Positions 36,424 through 46,747 of a DNA stretch of 64,000 nt are shown one piece after another (position 1 is the stretch's first letter; each line of letters starts with the position of its first letter). Where the stretch lies: assembly GCF_006539725.1 (NCBI RefSeq), contig NZ_BJNO01000016.1:62001-126000 (forward strand), written 5' to 3'. The translations under genes and the position numbers were made by a program. The DNA is from Klebsiella terrigena. GTDB taxonomy: Bacteria > Pseudomonadota > Gammaproteobacteria > Enterobacterales > Enterobacteriaceae. The notes beneath the pieces were generated by a model, which was not told the origin of the DNA, did no database searches, and saw nothing but the letters and a program-made list of their open reading frames with translations.

Positions 36424-37635
36424 ATGACCGCAAGATGGCAGGGAACAATCGCGCTACTGTTGTTAATTATCATCTCTTATATTGACCGGGTAAATATCTC
36501 AGTGATGATACTTAACCCCGAATTTGCGGCCCATTTTCAGCTAAATGAAAACAGAATGTTACAAGGAATGCTGATGACCTGCTTTCTTGTGGGCTATGGA
36601 CTGTCGGCACTACTCTTAACGCCGGTGATTGAAAACCGACTGCACTATCGGCAGGGGCTATTAATCAGTATCGCTATCTGGGCCGCGGTGTGCGCCGTTT
36701 CTCCGCTGCTCGGATCGCTGTTCGGGATGCTGATCGCCCGAGTTATCTTAGGTATTGCGGAGGGGCCGCTATTTTCACTTAAAACGCGCTTTATCAGCGA
36801 CAGCTTCGCCGCCGGCGAGATCGGTAAACCGAACGCGGTCACCGCGCTCGGGGTCTCGCTGGGGCTGGCGGTGGGCTTCCCGCTGGTCACTTTTTTAATC
36901 GCGCATCAGGGGTGGCAAGGCTCTTTCTACAGCCTGGCCGCGTTGAACCTGCTACTCGGCGGCGGGCTTATTTGGCGCTTCCTGCCGGCTCCGGCCGCGG
37001 CGGCGCAAAGGTCTCGCGCCGGCTTTAAGCAGACGTTTCAGCTGGCCTGGCGCACGCCGCTCCTCGGCTGGATCCTGCTGGTCGAGATCGCCACCCTCAG
37101 CTATCTGTGGGGCAGCAGCGCCTGGCTGCCGGCGTGGCTGCGCGATGAGCATCACTTCTCGCTACAGGCCACCGGCATTCTGGCAGCGATCCCCTTTCTG
37201 CTCAGCCTCGGCTCTAAATTTCTTGGCGGCGTGCTGCTCGATAAAATGCGTCCCGAGCAGGCTCCGCTGCTGTTTATAAGCGGCGGCCTTCTGACGGCCT
37301 GCTCGATACTGGCGCTGATGCTCAGCCACCAGCCGGCGTGGCTGGCGCTGTTTATGCTGTCGGCCAATATATTCTGGGGGCTTCAGGGAGCGGCGATACC
37401 GGCGGTGGTGCAGCATCACGCGGCAAAGGAGGCGGTAGGCAGCGCCTACGGCATCATTAACGGTATCGGCAATATCTGCGCGGCGTTTATCCCGCTGCTG
37501 ATGGGGCTGGTGATGAAGTCGGTAGGGTCGGTCAGTTCAGGATTTTCGGTGCTGGTGGCGTCACAGGTCGTTACCCTGCTTGCCGGAGGCGTGCTGCTGC
37601 TGCGCATGCGTCGCGCAGCAGCAGTGAGCGCTTAG
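36424..37635 (+). CDS. MFS transporter, divergent from the catabolic array
   Basis: A 403-residue major facilitator with twelve predicted helices, ISYIDRVNISVMIL at helix 1 and RVILGIAEGPLFSLKTRF around helix 4, of the anion:cation symporter type. GGGAGAAAAGAG supplies the ribosome binding site. It is the only plus-strand gene of the island and shares the control gap, with two palindromes just upstream, so it is probably co-induced. The role would be uptake of the aromatic substrate or of a related compound; substrate unknown. It ends three bases from speB, convergently. Confidence 0.85.
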   Translation: MTARWQGTIALLLLIIISYIDRVNISVMILNPEFAAHFQLNENRMLQGMLMTCFLVGYGLSALLLTPVIENRLHYRQGLLISIAIWAAVCAVSPLLGSLFGMLIARVILGIAEGPLFSLKTRFISDSFAAGEIGKPNAVTALGVSLGLAVGFPLVTFLIAHQGWQGSFYSLAALNLLLGGGLIWRFLPAPAAAAQRSRAGFKQTFQLAWRTPLLGWILLVEIATLSYLWGSSAWLPAWLRDEHHFSLQATGILAAIPFLLSLGSKFLGGVLLDKMRPEQAPLLFISGGLLTACSILALMLSHQPAWLALFMLSANIFWGLQGAAIPAVVQHHAAKEAVGSAYGIINGIGNICAAFIPLLMGLVMKSVGSVSSGFSVLVASQVVTLLAGGVLLLRMRRAAAVSA

Positions 37636-37638
37636 GGC

Positions 37639-38559
37639 TTATTCGCCCTTTTTTGCCGCCTGGATATAGAGCATTTCCAGCGCCAGGGTCGCCGCCGCCA
37701 GGGCGGTGATCTCGGACTGATCGTAGGCCGGAGCCACTTCCACCACGTCCATCCCGACGATGTTCAGATCCTTCAGGCCGCGCACCAGCTTGATCGCGCG
37801 ATCCGAAGTCAGCCCGCCGATCACCGGCGTACCGGTGCCCGGCGCAAACGCCGGATCCAGGCAGTCAATGTCGAAGGTCAGATAGACCGGCATATCGCCA
37901 ACGATCTGTTTGATCTGAGCAATAACATCCTCAGCGGTGCGATCGTTAACCTGGCCCGCATCCAGTACGGTAAAGCCGTTATCTTTGTCGAACTCAGTGC
38001 GGATACCGATCTGCACCGAGTGGTTCGGGTCGATCAGGCCTTCGTTCGGCGCGGTGTAGAACATGGTGCCGTGATCGAACTCGCAGCCGTTGGCGTAGGT
38101 GTCGGTATGGGCATCGAAATGCACCAGCGCCATTTTACCGAAATGCTTAGCGTGCGCGCGCAGCAGCGGGAGAGTGACGAAGTGATCGCCGCCGAAGGAG
38201 AGCATACGTTTCCCGGCCGCCAGCAGCTTCTCGGCGTGGGCCTGCAAACGTTCGCTCATATCGCGCGCGTCGCCGAAGGCGTAAACCAGGTCGCCGCAGT
38301 CGACAACGTTCAGACGCTCGCGCATGTCGAAGTTCCACGGGAAGCGGTTGCCTTCCCAGGCGAGGTTGGTGGAAACCTGACGGATCGCCGCAGGACCGTG
38401 ACGCCCGCCCGCGCGGCCGGAGGTTGCCGCATCAAAAGGAACGCCGGTGATCACCCAGTCGGCGTCGCTGTCGTACGGCTGGAAGTTCAGCGGCAGACGC
38501 AAAAAACCAAACGCGTTAGAGACCAGGGAATTATCGTATTGATGACCTAAAGTGCTCAT
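37639..38559 (-). CDS. speB: Agmatinase
   Basis: Manganese ureohydrolase converting agmatine to putrescine and urea. It has 306 residues, as in E. coli. Metal ligands are in [26 protein letters not shown] and [17 protein letters not shown]. It follows speA on the same strand, separated by a strong terminator hairpin, so it may also have its own promoter, as in E. coli. Confidence 0.97.
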   Translation of the reverse strand: MSTLGHQYDNSLVSNAFGFLRLPLNFQPYDSDADWVITGVPFDAATSGRAGGRHGPAAIRQVSTNLAWEGNRFPWNFDMRERLNVVDCGDLVYAFGDARDMSERLQAHAEKLLAAGKRMLSFGGDHFVTLPLLRAHAKHFGKMALVHFDAHTDTYANGCEFDHGTMFYTAPNEGLIDPNHSVQIGIRTEFDKDNGFTVLDAGQVNDRTAEDVIAQIKQIVGDMPVYLTFDIDCLDPAFAPGTGTPVIGGLTSDRAIKLVRGLKDLNIVGMDVVEVAPAYDQSEITALAAATLALEMLYIQAAKKGE

Positions 38560-38603
38560 GGGTGTGACCTCTTTTTACAGGCGATAGTGTTAAAAATGCA
38601 CAT

Positions 38604-38646
38604 AAAAAAACCCCTCCGCGTCGTTAGGCCCGACGAGGAAGGGTTT
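38604..38646 (-). terminator. Terminator between speA and speB
   Basis: Long stem AACCCTTCCTCGTCG with CGACGCGGAGGGGTT (one mismatch) and a 7-base loop, followed on the minus strand by seven U. It ends the speA transcript and limits read-through into speB. Confidence 0.88.
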
Positions 38647-38762
38647 GAATAGGGTGACTGCTTGTTGGGCGAATTATCGCCGTTAATGCATGCGGGTTCA
38701 AGTCGGTATCGCGTTTGCGTGACCTGATGCCCCCTCCTTCATAAGAGAGGGCGCGCAGCATG

Positions 38763-40739
38763 TTACTCGTCTTCCAGGTAAGTGTAGCCGTACAGGCCCG
38801 CTTCGAACTCTTCGAGGAACTGCTGCTGCAGCGCCTCGTCAAGACCGGAGTTTTTCACCTGATCGCGGAACTGGGTTAGCAGCGTGTTCGGATCCAGCTG
38901 CACGTACTGCAGCATATCGGCCACGGTATCCCCTTCGTCGGAGAGCTCGACTTCAACGCTGCCGTCAGGGAAGACGAACACGTCAACCGCTTCGGTATCA
39001 CCGAACAGGTTGTGCATGTTGCCGAGGATCTCCTGGTAGGCGCCGACCATAAAGAAGCCCAGCATCGGCGGGTTATCAGGATCGTATTCCGGCATCGGCA
39101 TGGTGGTGGCGATCCCGTCGCCATCGACGTAGTGATCGATAGCGCCATCAGAGTCGCAGGTGATATCCAGCAGCACCGCGCGACGCTCAGGCACCATGTT
39201 CAGCCCTTCCAGCGGCATCACCGGGAACAGCTGATCGATACCCCACGCGTCCGGCATCGACTGGAACAGCGAGAAGTTGACGTAAATTTTATCCGCCATC
39301 CGCTCCTGCAGCTCGTCAATGATTGGACGGTGCGCGCGGTTGCTCGGGTCGAGCTGTTTCTGCACTTCGTGACACATGTTCAGATACAGCTGCTCCGCCC
39401 ACGCGCGCTCCTGCAGGTTGAAGGTGCCGGAAGAGTAGCCGGTGTGAATATCGTGCAGGTCCATCTGGCTATCGTGCAGCCATTCGCGCAGCGAGCGGCG
39501 GTTGCCGGTCTCGTGCATCTCCTGCCAGGTTTCCCACATGCTCTGCAGCGGGCGCGCCGCATCTTCCGCAGGCGGGGTCGCCTCGGTGTATTCGTTACGC
39601 TCAACGCCGATAATATTGGAGACCAGCACGGTATGGTGCGCGGTGACCGCACGCCCGGATTCGGTAATCACCGTCGGGTGCGGCAGACCGTTCTCTTCAC
39701 AGGCGTCGCCGATCGCCCAGATAATGTTGTTAGCGTACTCGTTGAGGCCGTAGTTCACCGAACAGTCGGACTGCGAACGGGTGCCCTCATAGTCCACGCC
39801 CAGGCCGCCGCCGACGTCAAAGCACTGAATATTGACGCCCAGCTTATGCAGCTCAACGTAAAAGCGCGAGGATTCGCGCACGCCGGTGGCGATATCGCGA
39901 ATGTTGGCCATCTGCGAGCCAAGGTGGAAGTGCAGCAGCTGCAGGCTTTCCAGATGTCCTGCCGCGCGCAGAATTTCAACCAGCTGCAGAACCTGCGTTG
40001 CCGCAAGGCCGAACTTGGATTTCTCGCCGCCGGAGGACTGCCATTTACCGGAGCCCTGCGAGGCCAAACGCGCGCGGACGCCAAGACGCGGCACCACGTT
40101 CAGGCGCGCGGCTTCTTCCAGCACGATGGCAATTTCCGACATCTTTTCGATGACCAGATAGACCTTGTGGCCCATCTTTTCGCCGACCAGCGCCAGGCGG
40201 ATATATTCACGGTCTTTATAGCCGTTACAGACGATCACGCTGCGGGTCATGCCCGCGTGCGCCAGCACCGCCATCAGCTCGGCCTTTGAACCGGCTTCCA
40301 GGCCCAGCGGCTCGCCGGAGTGGATCAGCGACTCAATCACGCGACGATGCTGGTTAACCTTAATCGGGTAAACCAGGAAATAGTCGCCGTTATAGCCGTA
40401 GGACTCGCGCGCGCGCTTGAAGGCGGCGTTAATCGAGCGCAGGCGATGCTGCAGGATCTGCGGGAAGCAAAACAGTGCAGGCAGGCGCTGCCCCTGCGCT
40501 TCGCGCGCTTTAACTAATTCGGCAAGATCGACGCGCGCTTCCGGTACGTCAGGATCCGGGCAAACGCTGATATGGCCCAGTTCGTTGACGTCGTAGTAGT
40601 TATTACCCCACCAGGCAATATTATAAGTACGTAGCATTTTGCTAGCTTCCTGGGAGCTCATCGCCACCTCCTGCATAGAACGTAGTACACCGTGTTCGCC
40701 TGCTGACGAAGGCGAAACCATAGACATGTCGTCAGACAT
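38763..40739 (-). CDS. speA: Biosynthetic arginine decarboxylase
   Basis: PLP enzyme making agmatine, the first step of the arginine-to-putrescine route completed by the neighbouring Spe[21 protein letters not shown] starts a 658-residue protein of E. coli length. The PLP lysine lies in [13 protein letters not shown], the phosphate loop near [13 protein letters not shown], and the catalytic Cys in [13 protein letters not shown]. The small gene yqgB ends eight bases upstream of the start. Confidence 0.97.
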   Translation of the reverse strand: MSDDMSMVSPSSAGEHGVLRSMQEVAMSSQEASKMLRTYNIAWWGNNYYDVNELGHISVCPDPDVPEARVDLAELVKAREAQGQRLPALFCFPQILQHRLRSINAAFKRARESYGYNGDYFLVYPIKVNQHRRVIESLIHSGEPLGLEAGSKAELMAVLAHAGMTRSVIVCNGYKDREYIRLALVGEKMGHKVYLVIEKMSEIAIVLEEAARLNVVPRLGVRARLASQGSGKWQSSGGEKSKFGLAATQVLQLVEILRAAGHLESLQLLHFHLGSQMANIRDIATGVRESSRFYVELHKLGVNIQCFDVGGGLGVDYEGTRSQSDCSVNYGLNEYANNIIWAIGDACEENGLPHPTVITESGRAVTAHHTVLVSNIIGVERNEYTEATPPAEDAARPLQSMWETWQEMHETGNRRSLREWLHDSQMDLHDIHTGYSSGTFNLQERAWAEQLYLNMCHEVQKQLDPSNRAHRPIIDELQERMADKIYVNFSLFQSMPDAWGIDQLFPVMPLEGLNMVPERRAVLLDITCDSDGAIDHYVDGDGIATTMPMPEYDPDNPPMLGFFMVGAYQEILGNMHNLFGDTEAVDVFVFPDGSVEVELSDEGDTVADMLQYVQLDPNTLLTQFRDQVKNSGLDEALQQQFLEEFEAGLYGYTYLEDE

Positions 40740-40747
40740 AGCGAACC

Positions 40748-40879
40748 TCAATTTTTAATAATAAGTGTAAGACAGTTAACTACTATCGCAGTCCAAAGAC
40801 GCGATAACAACCCATGAACAGTCCTAAACCCCAGCAGATAGTGCTGGCGCTGCGACTGCGCGACCGGTTTCTTCTTCAT
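40748..40879 (-). CDS. yqgB: Acid stress protein YqgB
   Basis: A 43-residue protein beginning [17 protein letters not shown] and ending [14 protein letters not shown], clearly the counterpart of E. coli YqgB (also 43 residues, with KKPVAQ and AIVVNC in the same places). It lies immediately upstream of speA on the same strand, as in E. coli. The conserved C-terminal [10 protein letters not shown] overlaps the speA ribosome-binding region, so leader control of speA by its translation is possible (inference). Confidence 0.85.
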   Translation of the reverse strand: MKKKPVAQSQRQHYLLGFRTVHGLLSRLWTAIVVNCLTLIIKN

Positions 40880-41438
40880 ATGATAATAAAACACGTACCC
40901 GAACCTGGTATGACAGTTCGGAGAAACCACGAGAAAACCCTTGCGATAGCGGCAAGAGAGCCCTTGTTCAGTTTTCTGACGACCTTCCGGCCCTGGAATC
41001 CTGAGAAGCGCCGAGATGGGTAGAACATCGGCAGGTGTGCATGAAAGAGATGCAGATTGCGGGATAGTGACGCGCGACGGAACGACGCGACGAATCAGGT
41101 GAAAAACGTGGGTTCATTATCTGGTATCACCTCCACACTGCCCCGAAACGGGCCAGCGACAAGCCAAAGCTATATACCTGGCAGCAGGCGCAAAGGCCGC
41201 TGCGGGATTCTGTCAATACAGAGTGCTTAACCCGGCTGGAAGTGGCGTCACGAGGTACTCTTCGTGCGCTGTCATAATGAGCCGCGCGCGGCGTTTTATA
41301 CCGAGAAGCAGGCTAAAATGCAAAATAAAAATATGCGCGTTGCCGCATCTGGCAGGAAAAATTTCCACCGGCTATGACGCATAAATGCGATGTGCATCAA
41401 AAAAAGTCTGGAAATGGGATTAAGATTTGACCTAAAAT
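40880..41438. other. Long speA-metK intergenic region
   Basis: This stretch of about 560 bases has no convincing coding sequence on either strand. It must carry the yqgB-speA promoter(s) and a long leader, since speA transcription starts upstream of yqgB. I see only short hairpins and no homologue of the other small E. coli frames annotated here. Confidence 0.5.
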
Positions 41439-41470
41439 AGCCGTCCAGAAGTTAATCCGTCTATACTGAT
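41439..41470 (+). promoter_or_regulatory. Tandem MetJ boxes upstream of metK
   Basis: Adjacent 8-mers AGCCGTCC, AGAAGTTA and ATCCGTCT match the met box AGACGTCT at six, five and six positions, with a weaker fourth 8-mer after them. They lie 112-143 bases before the metK start. Cooperative MetJ binding to such arrays, with AdoMet as corepressor, is the known control of metK in E. coli. Confidence 0.65.
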
Positions 41471-41581
41471 TAACACTCAGACTGCTCGTGTCACTACCTG
41501 CAGGCTTTGGTAGAATCATCCACCAAAGCTAATCCACACAACAGTATGAGCTATACGAATACTCCACAGGTAAAATAAAAC

Positions 41582-42736
41582 ATGGCAAAACACCTCTTTA
41601 CGTCCGAGTCCGTATCAGAAGGGCATCCAGACAAAATTGCTGACCAAATCTCCGATGCCGTGCTTGATGCGATCCTGGAACAGGATCCGAAAGCCCGCGT
41701 CGCGTGTGAAACCTACGTCAAAACCGGCATGGTTTTGGTTGGCGGTGAAATCACCACCAGCGCATGGGTTGATATCGAAGAGATCACCCGTAATACGGTT
41801 CGTGAAATTGGCTACGTGCATTCCGATATGGGCTTTGATGCCAACTCCTGCGCCGTGCTGAGCGCAATCGGCAAGCAGTCCCCGGACATCAACCAGGGCG
41901 TTGACCGTGCCGATCCGCTGGAGCAGGGCGCGGGCGACCAGGGCCTGATGTTTGGCTATGCCACTAACGAGACCGACGTGCTGATGCCGGCGCCGATCAC
42001 CTATGCTCACCGTCTGGTGCAGCGTCAGGCTGAAGTGCGTAAAAACGGCACGCTGCCGTGGCTGCGTCCGGATGCGAAGAGCCAGGTGACCTTCCAGTAT
42101 GACGACGGCAAAATCGTCGGCATCGACGCGGTGGTACTGTCGACCCAGCACGCGGAAGATATCGATCAGAAATCGCTGCAGGAAGCGGTGATGGAAGAGA
42201 TCATCAAGCCGGTTCTGCCGACCGAATGGCTGAGCAGCGCCACCAAATTCTTTATCAACCCAACCGGCCGCTTTGTGATCGGCGGCCCGATGGGCGACTG
42301 CGGCCTGACCGGGCGTAAAATCATCGTTGATACCTACGGCGGCATGGCTCGTCACGGCGGCGGCGCGTTCTCCGGTAAGGATCCGTCTAAAGTTGACCGC
42401 TCCGCGGCTTACGCAGCGCGCTATGTGGCGAAGAACATCGTTGCTGCAGGCCTGGCCGATCGCTGTGAGATTCAGGTTTCCTACGCAATCGGCGTGGCTG
42501 AACCGACCTCTATCATGGTGGAAACCTTCGGCACCGAGAAGATTGCTTCCGAGCAGCTGACGCTGCTGGTGCGCGAATTCTTCGACCTGCGTCCGTACGG
42601 CCTGATCCAGATGCTGGATCTGCTGCACCCGATCTACAAAGAAACCGCGGCATACGGTCACTTTGGTCGCGAACATTTCCCATGGGAAAAAACCGACAAA
42701 GCCGCTCTGCTGCGCGAAGCTGCCGGCCTGAAATAA
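41582..42736 (+). CDS. metK: S-adenosylmethionine synthetase
   Basis: Makes AdoMet from methionine and ATP; tetrameric cytoplasmic enzyme. It has 384 residues, the E. coli length. Signature motifs are [11 protein letters not shown] and [17 protein letters not shown], with the N-terminal [15 protein letters not shown]. Its AdoMet product also feeds polyamine synthesis, in line with the adjacent speA-speB. It has its own MetJ-controlled promoter and a strong terminator. Confidence 0.98.
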   Translation: MAKHLFTSESVSEGHPDKIADQISDAVLDAILEQDPKARVACETYVKTGMVLVGGEITTSAWVDIEEITRNTVREIGYVHSDMGFDANSCAVLSAIGKQSPDINQGVDRADPLEQGAGDQGLMFGYATNETDVLMPAPITYAHRLVQRQAEVRKNGTLPWLRPDAKSQVTFQYDDGKIVGIDAVVLSTQHAEDIDQKSLQEAVMEEIIKPVLPTEWLSSATKFFINPTGRFVIGGPMGDCGLTGRKIIVDTYGGMARHGGGAFSGKDPSKVDRSAAYAARYVAKNIVAAGLADRCEIQVSYAIGVAEPTSIMVETFGTEKIASEQLTLLVREFFDLRPYGLIQMLDLLHPIYKETAAYGHFGREHFPWEKTDKAALLREAAGLK

Positions 42737-42755
42737 CCGCACGCTTTACCGTTTC

Positions 42756-42783
42756 AAAGGCCAGCCTCGTGCTGGCCTTTTTC
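42756..42783 (+). terminator. Terminator of metK
   Basis: Perfect ten-base stem AAAGGCCAGC/GCTGGCCTTT with a 5-base loop and a U-run, 20 bases after the stop. Confidence 0.92.
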
Positions 42784-42843
42784 TTTATCTCTTCCCCCAC
42801 CGCACTCTGCGCCCCGCCGCCATCGGTTCCTGCAACCCTCGAC

Positions 42844-43044
42844 GATGAAAGCGATTACATCAGATTGGCAGCCATTATTTAGCTCCGTATCAGCGTTAAT
42901 GAAGCAATCTTTCACAATGTTACATACTATTTCAGGCAAGTCTGATTTCCGTTTTTTATCTCATTAACTAAAATCACATACTATATTGATTTATATAAAT
43001 ATTTATTGATTACGTTTCTTTACCTTAGTGTAAGCGATTACACA
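42844..43044 (+). promoter_or_regulatory. GalR/GalS operators of galP
   Basis: GTGTAAGCGATTACAC at 43029-43044 is a perfect GalR/GalS operator (consensus GTGTAAnCGnTTACAC). A second, weaker copy, ATGAAAGCGATTACAT, lies at 42845-42860. A pair of operators about 185 bases apart resembles the two-operator arrangement of gal promoters and would allow looping. No gene is seen between metK and galP. Confidence 0.85.
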
Positions 43045-43046
43045 GC

Positions 43047-43062
43047 CGTGATTACAATCACA
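43047..43062 (+). promoter_or_regulatory. CRP site at galP
   Basis: CGTGA-N6-TCACA with the flanking ATTTT matches the CRP consensus at nine of ten core positions and abuts the GalR operator. cAMP-CRP activation of galP is known in E. coli. Confidence 0.7.
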
Positions 43063-43127
43063 TTTTTTTGCTACGCACTCCCCTACTCTAAGCAGCGACA
43101 GAATCAATAACTCAACTGGAGGGCGTT

Positions 43128-44522
43128 ATGCCTGACAACAAAAAACAAGGGCGCTCGAACAAAACGATGACGTTCTTTGTCTGTTTCCTCGCCGCACTGG
43201 CCGGCCTGCTTTTTGGCCTTGATATCGGCGTCATTGCGGGTGCCCTACCCTTTATTGCCAACGAGTTTCAGATTACCGCTCACACTCAGGAATGGGTGGT
43301 GAGCTCCATGATGTTCGGCGCCGCGGTCGGTGCGGTCGGCAGCGGCTGGCTCTCCTTCAAGCTGGGCCGTAAGAAAAGCCTGATGATCGGCGCCATCCTG
43401 TTCGTTGCCGGCTCGCTGTGCTCCGCCGCCGCGCCGAACGTTGAAGTGCTGCTGATTTCCCGCGTACTGCTGGGCCTGGCGGTAGGCGTCGCCTCCTACA
43501 CCGCCCCGCTGTATCTCTCGGAAATTGCGCCGGAGAAAATTCGCGGCAGCATGATCTCGATGTATCAGCTGATGATCACCATCGGTATTCTCGGCGCCTA
43601 TCTGTCGGATACCGCGTTTAGCTACAGCGGCGCATGGCGCTGGATGCTCGGGGTCATTATCATCCCGGCCATTCTGCTGCTGATTGGCGTCTTCTTCCTG
43701 CCGGACAGCCCGCGCTGGTTTGCCGCTAAACGCCGCTTTGTCGACGCTGAGCGCGTGCTGCTGCGCCTGCGTGATACCAGCGCCGAAGCCAAACGTGAGC
43801 TCGATGAAATCCGTGAAAGCCTGAAGGTTAAACAGTCCGGCTGGGAGCTGTTTAAAGAGAACAGCAACTTCCGCCGCGCGGTGTTCCTCGGGGTCCTGCT
43901 GCAGGTGATGCAGCAGTTCACCGGGATGAACGTCATCATGTACTACGCGCCGAAGATCTTTGAGCTGGCGGGCTACGCCAACACCACCGAGCAGATGTGG
44001 GGCACGGTTATCGTCGGCCTGACCAACGTGCTGGCGACCTTTATCGCGATCGGCCTGGTTGACCGCTGGGGCCGTAAGCCAACGCTGATCCTCGGCTTTA
44101 TCGTCATGGCCGTCGGCATGGGCGTGCTGGGCAGCATGATGCATATCGGCATCCACTCCACGACCGCGCAGTACTTCTCCGTGCTGATGCTGCTGATGTT
44201 TATCGTCGGCTTCGCAATGAGCGCAGGCCCGCTGATCTGGGTCCTGTGTTCAGAAATTCAGCCGCTGAAGGGCCGCGATTTCGGCATCACCTGCTCCACG
44301 GCCACCAACTGGATTGCCAACATGATCGTCGGTGCGACCTTCCTGACCATGCTGAACTCGCTGGGCAGCGCGAACACCTTCTGGGTCTATGGCGGCCTGA
44401 ATATCCTGTTCATCTTCCTGACCCTGTGGCTGATTCCGGAAACCAAAAACGTTTCGCTGGAACATATCGAACGTAACCTGATGAAGGGCCGTCCGCTGCG
44501 TGAAATCGGCGCTCGCGACTAG
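43128..44522 (+). CDS. galP: Galactose:proton symporter
   Basis: Inner-membrane sugar/H+ symporter of the MFS, taking up galactose and glucose. It has 464 residues, as in E. coli, with twelve helices. Sugar-porter signatures are [62 protein letters not shown] and [23 protein letters not shown] gives a strong ribosome binding site. Confidence 0.98.
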   Translation: MPDNKKQGRSNKTMTFFVCFLAALAGLLFGLDIGVIAGALPFIANEFQITAHTQEWVVSSMMFGAAVGAVGSGWLSFKLGRKKSLMIGAILFVAGSLCSAAAPNVEVLLISRVLLGLAVGVASYTAPLYLSEIAPEKIRGSMISMYQLMITIGILGAYLSDTAFSYSGAWRWMLGVIIIPAILLLIGVFFLPDSPRWFAAKRRFVDAERVLLRLRDTSAEAKRELDEIRESLKVKQSGWELFKENSNFRRAVFLGVLLQVMQQFTGMNVIMYYAPKIFELAGYANTTEQMWGTVIVGLTNVLATFIAIGLVDRWGRKPTLILGFIVMAVGMGVLGSMMHIGIHSTTAQYFSVLMLLMFIVGFAMSAGPLIWVLCSEIQPLKGRDFGITCSTATNWIANMIVGATFLTMLNSLGSANTFWVYGGLNILFIFLTLWLIPETKNVSLEHIERNLMKGRPLREIGARD

Positions 44523-44532
44523 TCATCACCGC

Positions 44533-44564
44533 GCTTCCTCCCCCCGCGGGAGGAAGCTTCTTCT
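44533..44564 (+). terminator. Terminator of galP
   Basis: Perfect ten-base stem GCTTCCTCCC/GGGAGGAAGC with a 5-base loop, followed by a U-rich run. Confidence 0.85.
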
Positions 44565-44600
44565 TGCTCTCCTCTCCTCGCCGCACTATCCTCTGGCGCT

Positions 44601-45101
44601 ATGAAGACACCCCGAATTCCCATCGCTACGCAGCAGGCCGTAATGCGCAGCCTGCGGGAAAAACTCGCCCTCGCGAACCTCAAGCTTGAGCGCCGCTATC
44701 CGGAACCCGCGCTGGTCTATCAGCAGCGAGGAACCTCCGCCGGCACCGCCTGGCTGGAGAAGAATGAAATTCGCCTCAACCCGGTGCTGCTGCTGGAGAA
44801 CCAGCAGGCGTTTATCGATGAGGTCGTGCCGCACGAGCTGGCGCACCTGCTGGTGTGGCAGCATTTTGGACGCGTGGCGCCGCACGGCAAAGAGTGGAAG
44901 TGGATGATGGAAAGCGTGCTGGAAGTGCCGGCCCGCCGCACCCACCGCTTCGAACTGGACTCCGTGCGACAGAATACCTTCCCCTACCGCTGCCAGTGCC
45001 AGCAGCACCAGCTTACCGTTCGCCGTCACAACCGCGTGACGCGCGGCGAAGCCACCTACCGCTGCGTTCGCTGCGGCGATCTGCTGGTCGCCGAAGAGTA
45101 A
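44601..45101 (+). CDS. sprT: SprT family zinc metalloprotease-like protein
   Basis: A 166-residue SprT protein (E. coli 165). The zinc motif [13 protein letters not shown] is preceded by [16 protein letters not shown], and a C-terminal zinc ribbon has CQCQQHQL and CVRCGDLL. The molecular function in bacteria is not established. It lies between galP and endA as in E. coli. Confidence 0.94.
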   Translation: MKTPRIPIATQQAVMRSLREKLALANLKLERRYPEPALVYQQRGTSAGTAWLEKNEIRLNPVLLLENQQAFIDEVVPHELAHLLVWQHFGRVAPHGKEWKWMMESVLEVPARRTHRFELDSVRQNTFPYRCQCQQHQLTVRRHNRVTRGEATYRCVRCGDLLVAEE

Positions 45102-45195
45102 ATATCGGCTATAACTGGAAATTTTCTGATCTGACTGATTGCATCTGACAATCGCATTCGCTACGTTGCGGGCTCTTTTTGACACGGAGTTCACG

Positions 45196-45903
45196 ATGTC
45201 CCGTACTCATATTTTTGCCGCAGCGCTTTTGACTGCGGCCTTTAGCGGTCAGGCTATGGCCGAAGGGATCCACAGTTTTTCCCAGGCAAAAGCCGCCGGA
45301 GTGAAGGTTAACGCCGATGCCCCCGGTGACTTCTACTGCGGCTGCAAAATCGACTGGCAGGGTAAAAAAGGCGTTATCAATCTACAATCCTGCGGCTATA
45401 AAGTGCGTAAAAACGAAAACCGCGCCAGCCGCGTCGAGTGGGAGCACGTCGTCCCGGCGTGGCAGTTTGGCCACCAGCGCCAGTGCTGGCAGGATGGCGG
45501 GCGTAAAAACTGCGCCAAAGATCCGGTTTACCGCAGGATGGAAAGCGATATGCACAACCTGCAGCCGGCGGTTGGCGAGGTCAACGGCGACCGCGCTAAC
45601 TATATGTACAGCCAGTGGAACGGCGGCGAAGGCCAGTACGGCCAGTGCGCGATGAAGGTCGATTTTAAAGAGAAGGTCGCCGAGCCGCCGGTGCGCGCGC
45701 GCGGCGCGATTGCGCGGACCTACTTCTATATGCGCGATAGCTATCAGCTCACCCTTTCCCGTCAGCAAACCCAGCTGTTTACCGCCTGGGATAAGACCTA
45801 CCCGGTCACCAGTTGGGAGTGCGAACGCGATGAGCGTATCGCTAAAGTTCAGGGCAACCACAATCCTTACGTCCAGCAGGCTTGCCAGGCGCAAAAGAGC
45901 TAA
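45196..45903 (+). CDS. endA: DNA-specific endonuclease I
   Basis: Periplasmic non-specific nuclease cutting double-stranded [23 protein letters not shown] starts a signal peptide cut near AMA-EG and gives 235 residues, as in E. coli; a longer frame of 19 extra residues is rejected. The active-site region is [14 protein letters not shown] with [16 protein letters not shown]; Cys pairs such as FYCGCKIDW and GHQRQCWQ support export and disulfides. Confidence 0.96.
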   Translation: MSRTHIFAAALLTAAFSGQAMAEGIHSFSQAKAAGVKVNADAPGDFYCGCKIDWQGKKGVINLQSCGYKVRKNENRASRVEWEHVVPAWQFGHQRQCWQDGGRKNCAKDPVYRRMESDMHNLQPAVGEVNGDRANYMYSQWNGGEGQYGQCAMKVDFKEKVAEPPVRARGAIARTYFYMRDSYQLTLSRQQTQLFTAWDKTYPVTSWECERDERIAKVQGNHNPYVQQACQAQKS

Positions 45904-45929
45904 CCTACACTAGCGGCAATTGTTAATTT

Positions 45930-45974
45930 GCAGGTCCCGCTATTCTCCCGCCGCGGCGGGGAACCGGGGCCTGC
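45930..45974 (+). other. Two-tier hairpin between endA and rsmE
   Basis: The outer arms GCAGGTCCCG (45930-45939) and CGGGGCCTGC (45965-45974) pair with a single G-U. They enclose a second stem built on CCCGCCGCGGCGGG (45947-45960). There is no U-run, so it is probably an endA 3' structure or an rsmE leader fold rather than a standard terminator. Confidence 0.45.
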
Positions 45975-45995
45975 GCGAAGAACGGAATATCAAGC

Positions 45996-46727
45996 ATGCG
46001 CACTCCCCGCATCCACCACCCCGAACCGATTATCGTCGGCAGCCAGATAGCCCTTTCCGACGACGCGGCGAACCACGTTGGCCGCGTACTGCGAATGGGT
46101 AAAGGCCAGGCCATTCAGCTTTTTGACGGTAGTAATCAGGTATTTGAAGCCACAATCGTCGACGCGGGCAAGAAAAACGTGACGGTTGAGATTGTCAGCG
46201 GCGAGCGTGACGACCGCGAATCGCCGCTGCATATTCACCTCGGTCAGGTCATGTCGCGCGGCGAAAAGATGGAATTCACCATCCAGAAATCGATCGAGCT
46301 CGGGGTAAGCCTCATTACGCCACTGTTTTCCGAGCGCTGCGGGGTTAAACTGGATGCCGAACGCTTGCAGAAAAAGATCCAGCAGTGGCAGAAAATCGCC
46401 ATTGCCGCCTGCGAGCAGAGCGGCCGCAACGTGGTGCCAGAGATTCGCCCGGCCATGCAGCTGGAGGCATGGTGTGCGGAGCAGGATGATAGCCTGAAGC
46501 TGAACCTGCACCCTCGCGCCAGCGCCAGCATTAACACGCTGCCGCTGCCGGTCGAGCGCATTCGTCTGCTGATTGGCCCTGAAGGAGGGCTGTCAGCGGA
46601 AGAGATCGCGATGACCGCTCGTTACCAGTTTACTGATATTCTGTTGGGACCGCGCGTTCTGCGTACAGAGACAACTGCGCTAACCGCCATTACCGCGCTA
46701 CAGGTGCGTTTTGGCGACTTAGGTTGA
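45996..46727 (+). CDS. rsmE: 16S rRNA m3U1498 methyltransferase
   Basis: SPOUT methyltransferase specific for U1498 of 16S rRNA. It has 243 residues, as in E. coli. The N-terminal PUA-like domain ([19 protein letters not shown]) is followed by the knotted SAM domain with [15 protein letters not shown] and [17 protein letters not shown]. gshB follows 20 bases later. Confidence 0.96.
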   Translation: MRTPRIHHPEPIIVGSQIALSDDAANHVGRVLRMGKGQAIQLFDGSNQVFEATIVDAGKKNVTVEIVSGERDDRESPLHIHLGQVMSRGEKMEFTIQKSIELGVSLITPLFSERCGVKLDAERLQKKIQQWQKIAIAACEQSGRNVVPEIRPAMQLEAWCAEQDDSLKLNLHPRASASINTLPLPVERIRLLIGPEGGLSAEEIAMTARYQFTDILLGPRVLRTETTALTAITALQVRFGDLG

Positions 46728-46747
46728 AGCGTTAACGGAGAATAATA

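Noticed and set aside
23278-37635. Recent mobile-element origin of the catabolic island (integrase, IS or tRNA attachment site)
   Set aside because: No transposase, integrase, tRNA gene or terminal repeats are seen at either boundary, so insertion is inferred from synteny only.
39012-40289. 425-residue plus-strand open frame
   Set aside because: Shadow of speA.
40814-41023. 69-residue plus-strand frame in the speA-metK gap
   Set aside because: It is antisense to yqgB, has no recognisable features and no clear ribosome binding site; I could not match it to any known small protein.
41615-42742. 375-residue minus-strand open frame
   Set aside because: Shadow of metK on the opposite strand.
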